Origin: an uncultured Erysipelotrichaceae bacterium
GTDB taxonomy: Bacteria > Bacillota_I > Bacilli_A > RFN20 > CAG-826
Reading direction: 5' to 3'
Length of the DNA: 6,190 nt
Assembly (NCBI GenBank): GCA_902774655.1
Contig: CACYJD010000105.1
Location: 1-6,190, forward strand
The notes under the pieces: model-generated
What the model saw: only the letters and a program-made list of their open reading frames with translations
Told to the model about the DNA's origin: nothing
The model's database searches: none
Program-made: the position numbers and the translations under genes
In this document: positions 5,803 through 6,190 of the stretch, in pieces
How positions within the stretch are numbered: position 1 is the stretch's first letter
Layout of the letters: the number at the start of each line of letters is the position of its first letter

Positions 5803-6190
5803 CTAAAGTAAACTATACCAGTCTTCGTAATATTCAACAGTTCCACCTTTAGAAATGAATTCATTGATATTGAATCTTTCTAGTGTTCCAAAATCAGAAT
5901 ATTCTCCTTGATAAACACCACTACTATTAACAAACAATCTAAAGTTATAACCAGACTGGTTTGTTTTATAAACATAAAATGATGTTGAATAAACTATTGC
6001 TTTAACAACCCTGTTATAAATTATTGGCAAAACAGTGTATGTTCCTGCTTCTAAATAAATAGCACGATGATAATCTACATATAGTTGAGCAGAAAATAGA
6101 TAATAACCTTTTGTGGCTGAACCGAAGTTCGCCATACAATATTGGACTCCACCAAGATAAAAAGTATCAACACCCGCTTTATTATCAATG
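5803..6190 (-). CDS. C-terminal part of a tyrosine-rich beta-type protein of unknown function (5' end outside window)
   Basis: The frame is open from the window edge to TAG at 5805-5803 and gives 128 complete residues. The ATG at 6135 is in frame, but the 18 codons upstream of it are also open and protein-like (for example DNKAGVDTFYLGG), so I treat the gene as truncated by the window. About 14% of residues are tyrosine (18 of 128). Alternating hydrophobic and polar stretches such as AIYLEAGTYTVLP suggest a beta-sandwich, as in extracellular binding domains of secreted bacterial proteins. No catalytic motif or membrane segment is visible, and the family is not recognised. Surface or secreted location is inferred from composition and from the two lipoproteins nearby. 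A GGTGGAG 11 nt before ATG 6135 leaves a small chance of a separate 110-residue protein. Confidence 0.7.
   Translation of the reverse strand, partial: IDNKAGVDTFYLGGVQYCMANFGSATKGYYLFSAQLYVDYHRAIYLEAGTYTVLPIIYNRVVKAIVYSTSFYVYKTNQSGYNFRLFVNSSGVYQGEYSDFGTLERFNINEFISKGGTVEYYEDWYSLL

Noticed and set aside
1..6190. Alternative genetic code with TGA as tryptophan
   Set aside because: Genes read through with no in-frame TGA and tryptophans are TGG, including all nine in the metalloprotease; a TGA-using Mollicute at this base composition would show many TGA tryptophans.
1..6190. CRISPR array, tRNA/rRNA, insertion sequence or phage module
   Set aside because: No regularly spaced repeats, cloverleaf-like sequence, transposase motifs or flanking terminal repeats were seen on either strand.

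Overview
The window is AT-rich. Every protein-coding gene I can support lies on the minus strand, so transcription runs from position 6190 toward 1. Strong AGGAGG-type ribosome binding sites, short intergenic gaps, TAA/TAG stops, lipoproteins with signal peptidase II lipoboxes and intrinsic terminators with U-tracts suggest a low-GC Firmicutes/Bacilli-like bacterium, perhaps from a gut or other anaerobic community. That placement is inference. All nine tryptophans in the metalloprotease are TGG and no in-frame TGA occurs, so a Mycoplasma-type code is unlikely.

Layout in transcription order. (1) 6190-5803: C-terminal end of a tyrosine-rich, beta-rich protein whose start is outside the window. 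(2) 5651-4580: a small membrane-protein locus, read as two overlapping frames and probably one gene with a frameshift, followed 12 nt later by a 181-residue lipoprotein gene that ends in a UUCG-loop terminator. (3) 4459-1844: a two-gene unit with intrinsic terminators on both sides. It encodes an uncharacterised FAD-dependent dehydrogenase (COG2509-like, about 472 residues once a one-base frameshift is corrected) and a 396-residue protein resembling coenzyme F420-0:L-glutamate ligase (CofE). The ligase-like gene's ribosome binding site overlaps the end of the flavoprotein gene, which suggests coupled translation. (4) 1751-1: a surface lipoprotein with two bacterial Ig-like (Big2) domains and an M6/InhA-type zinc metalloprotease domain, cut by the window edge at its C-terminus.

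The most interesting element is the flavoprotein plus CofE-like pair. The ligase-like protein is much longer than archaeal CofE, and nothing else in the window points to F420 metabolism, so its substrate is open. The main caution is that two genes each carry one apparent extra base in a short homopolymer. Recent gene decay or base-calling/assembly error could both explain this, and the sequence alone does not decide. I found no tRNA, rRNA, CRISPR array, transposase or attachment site.
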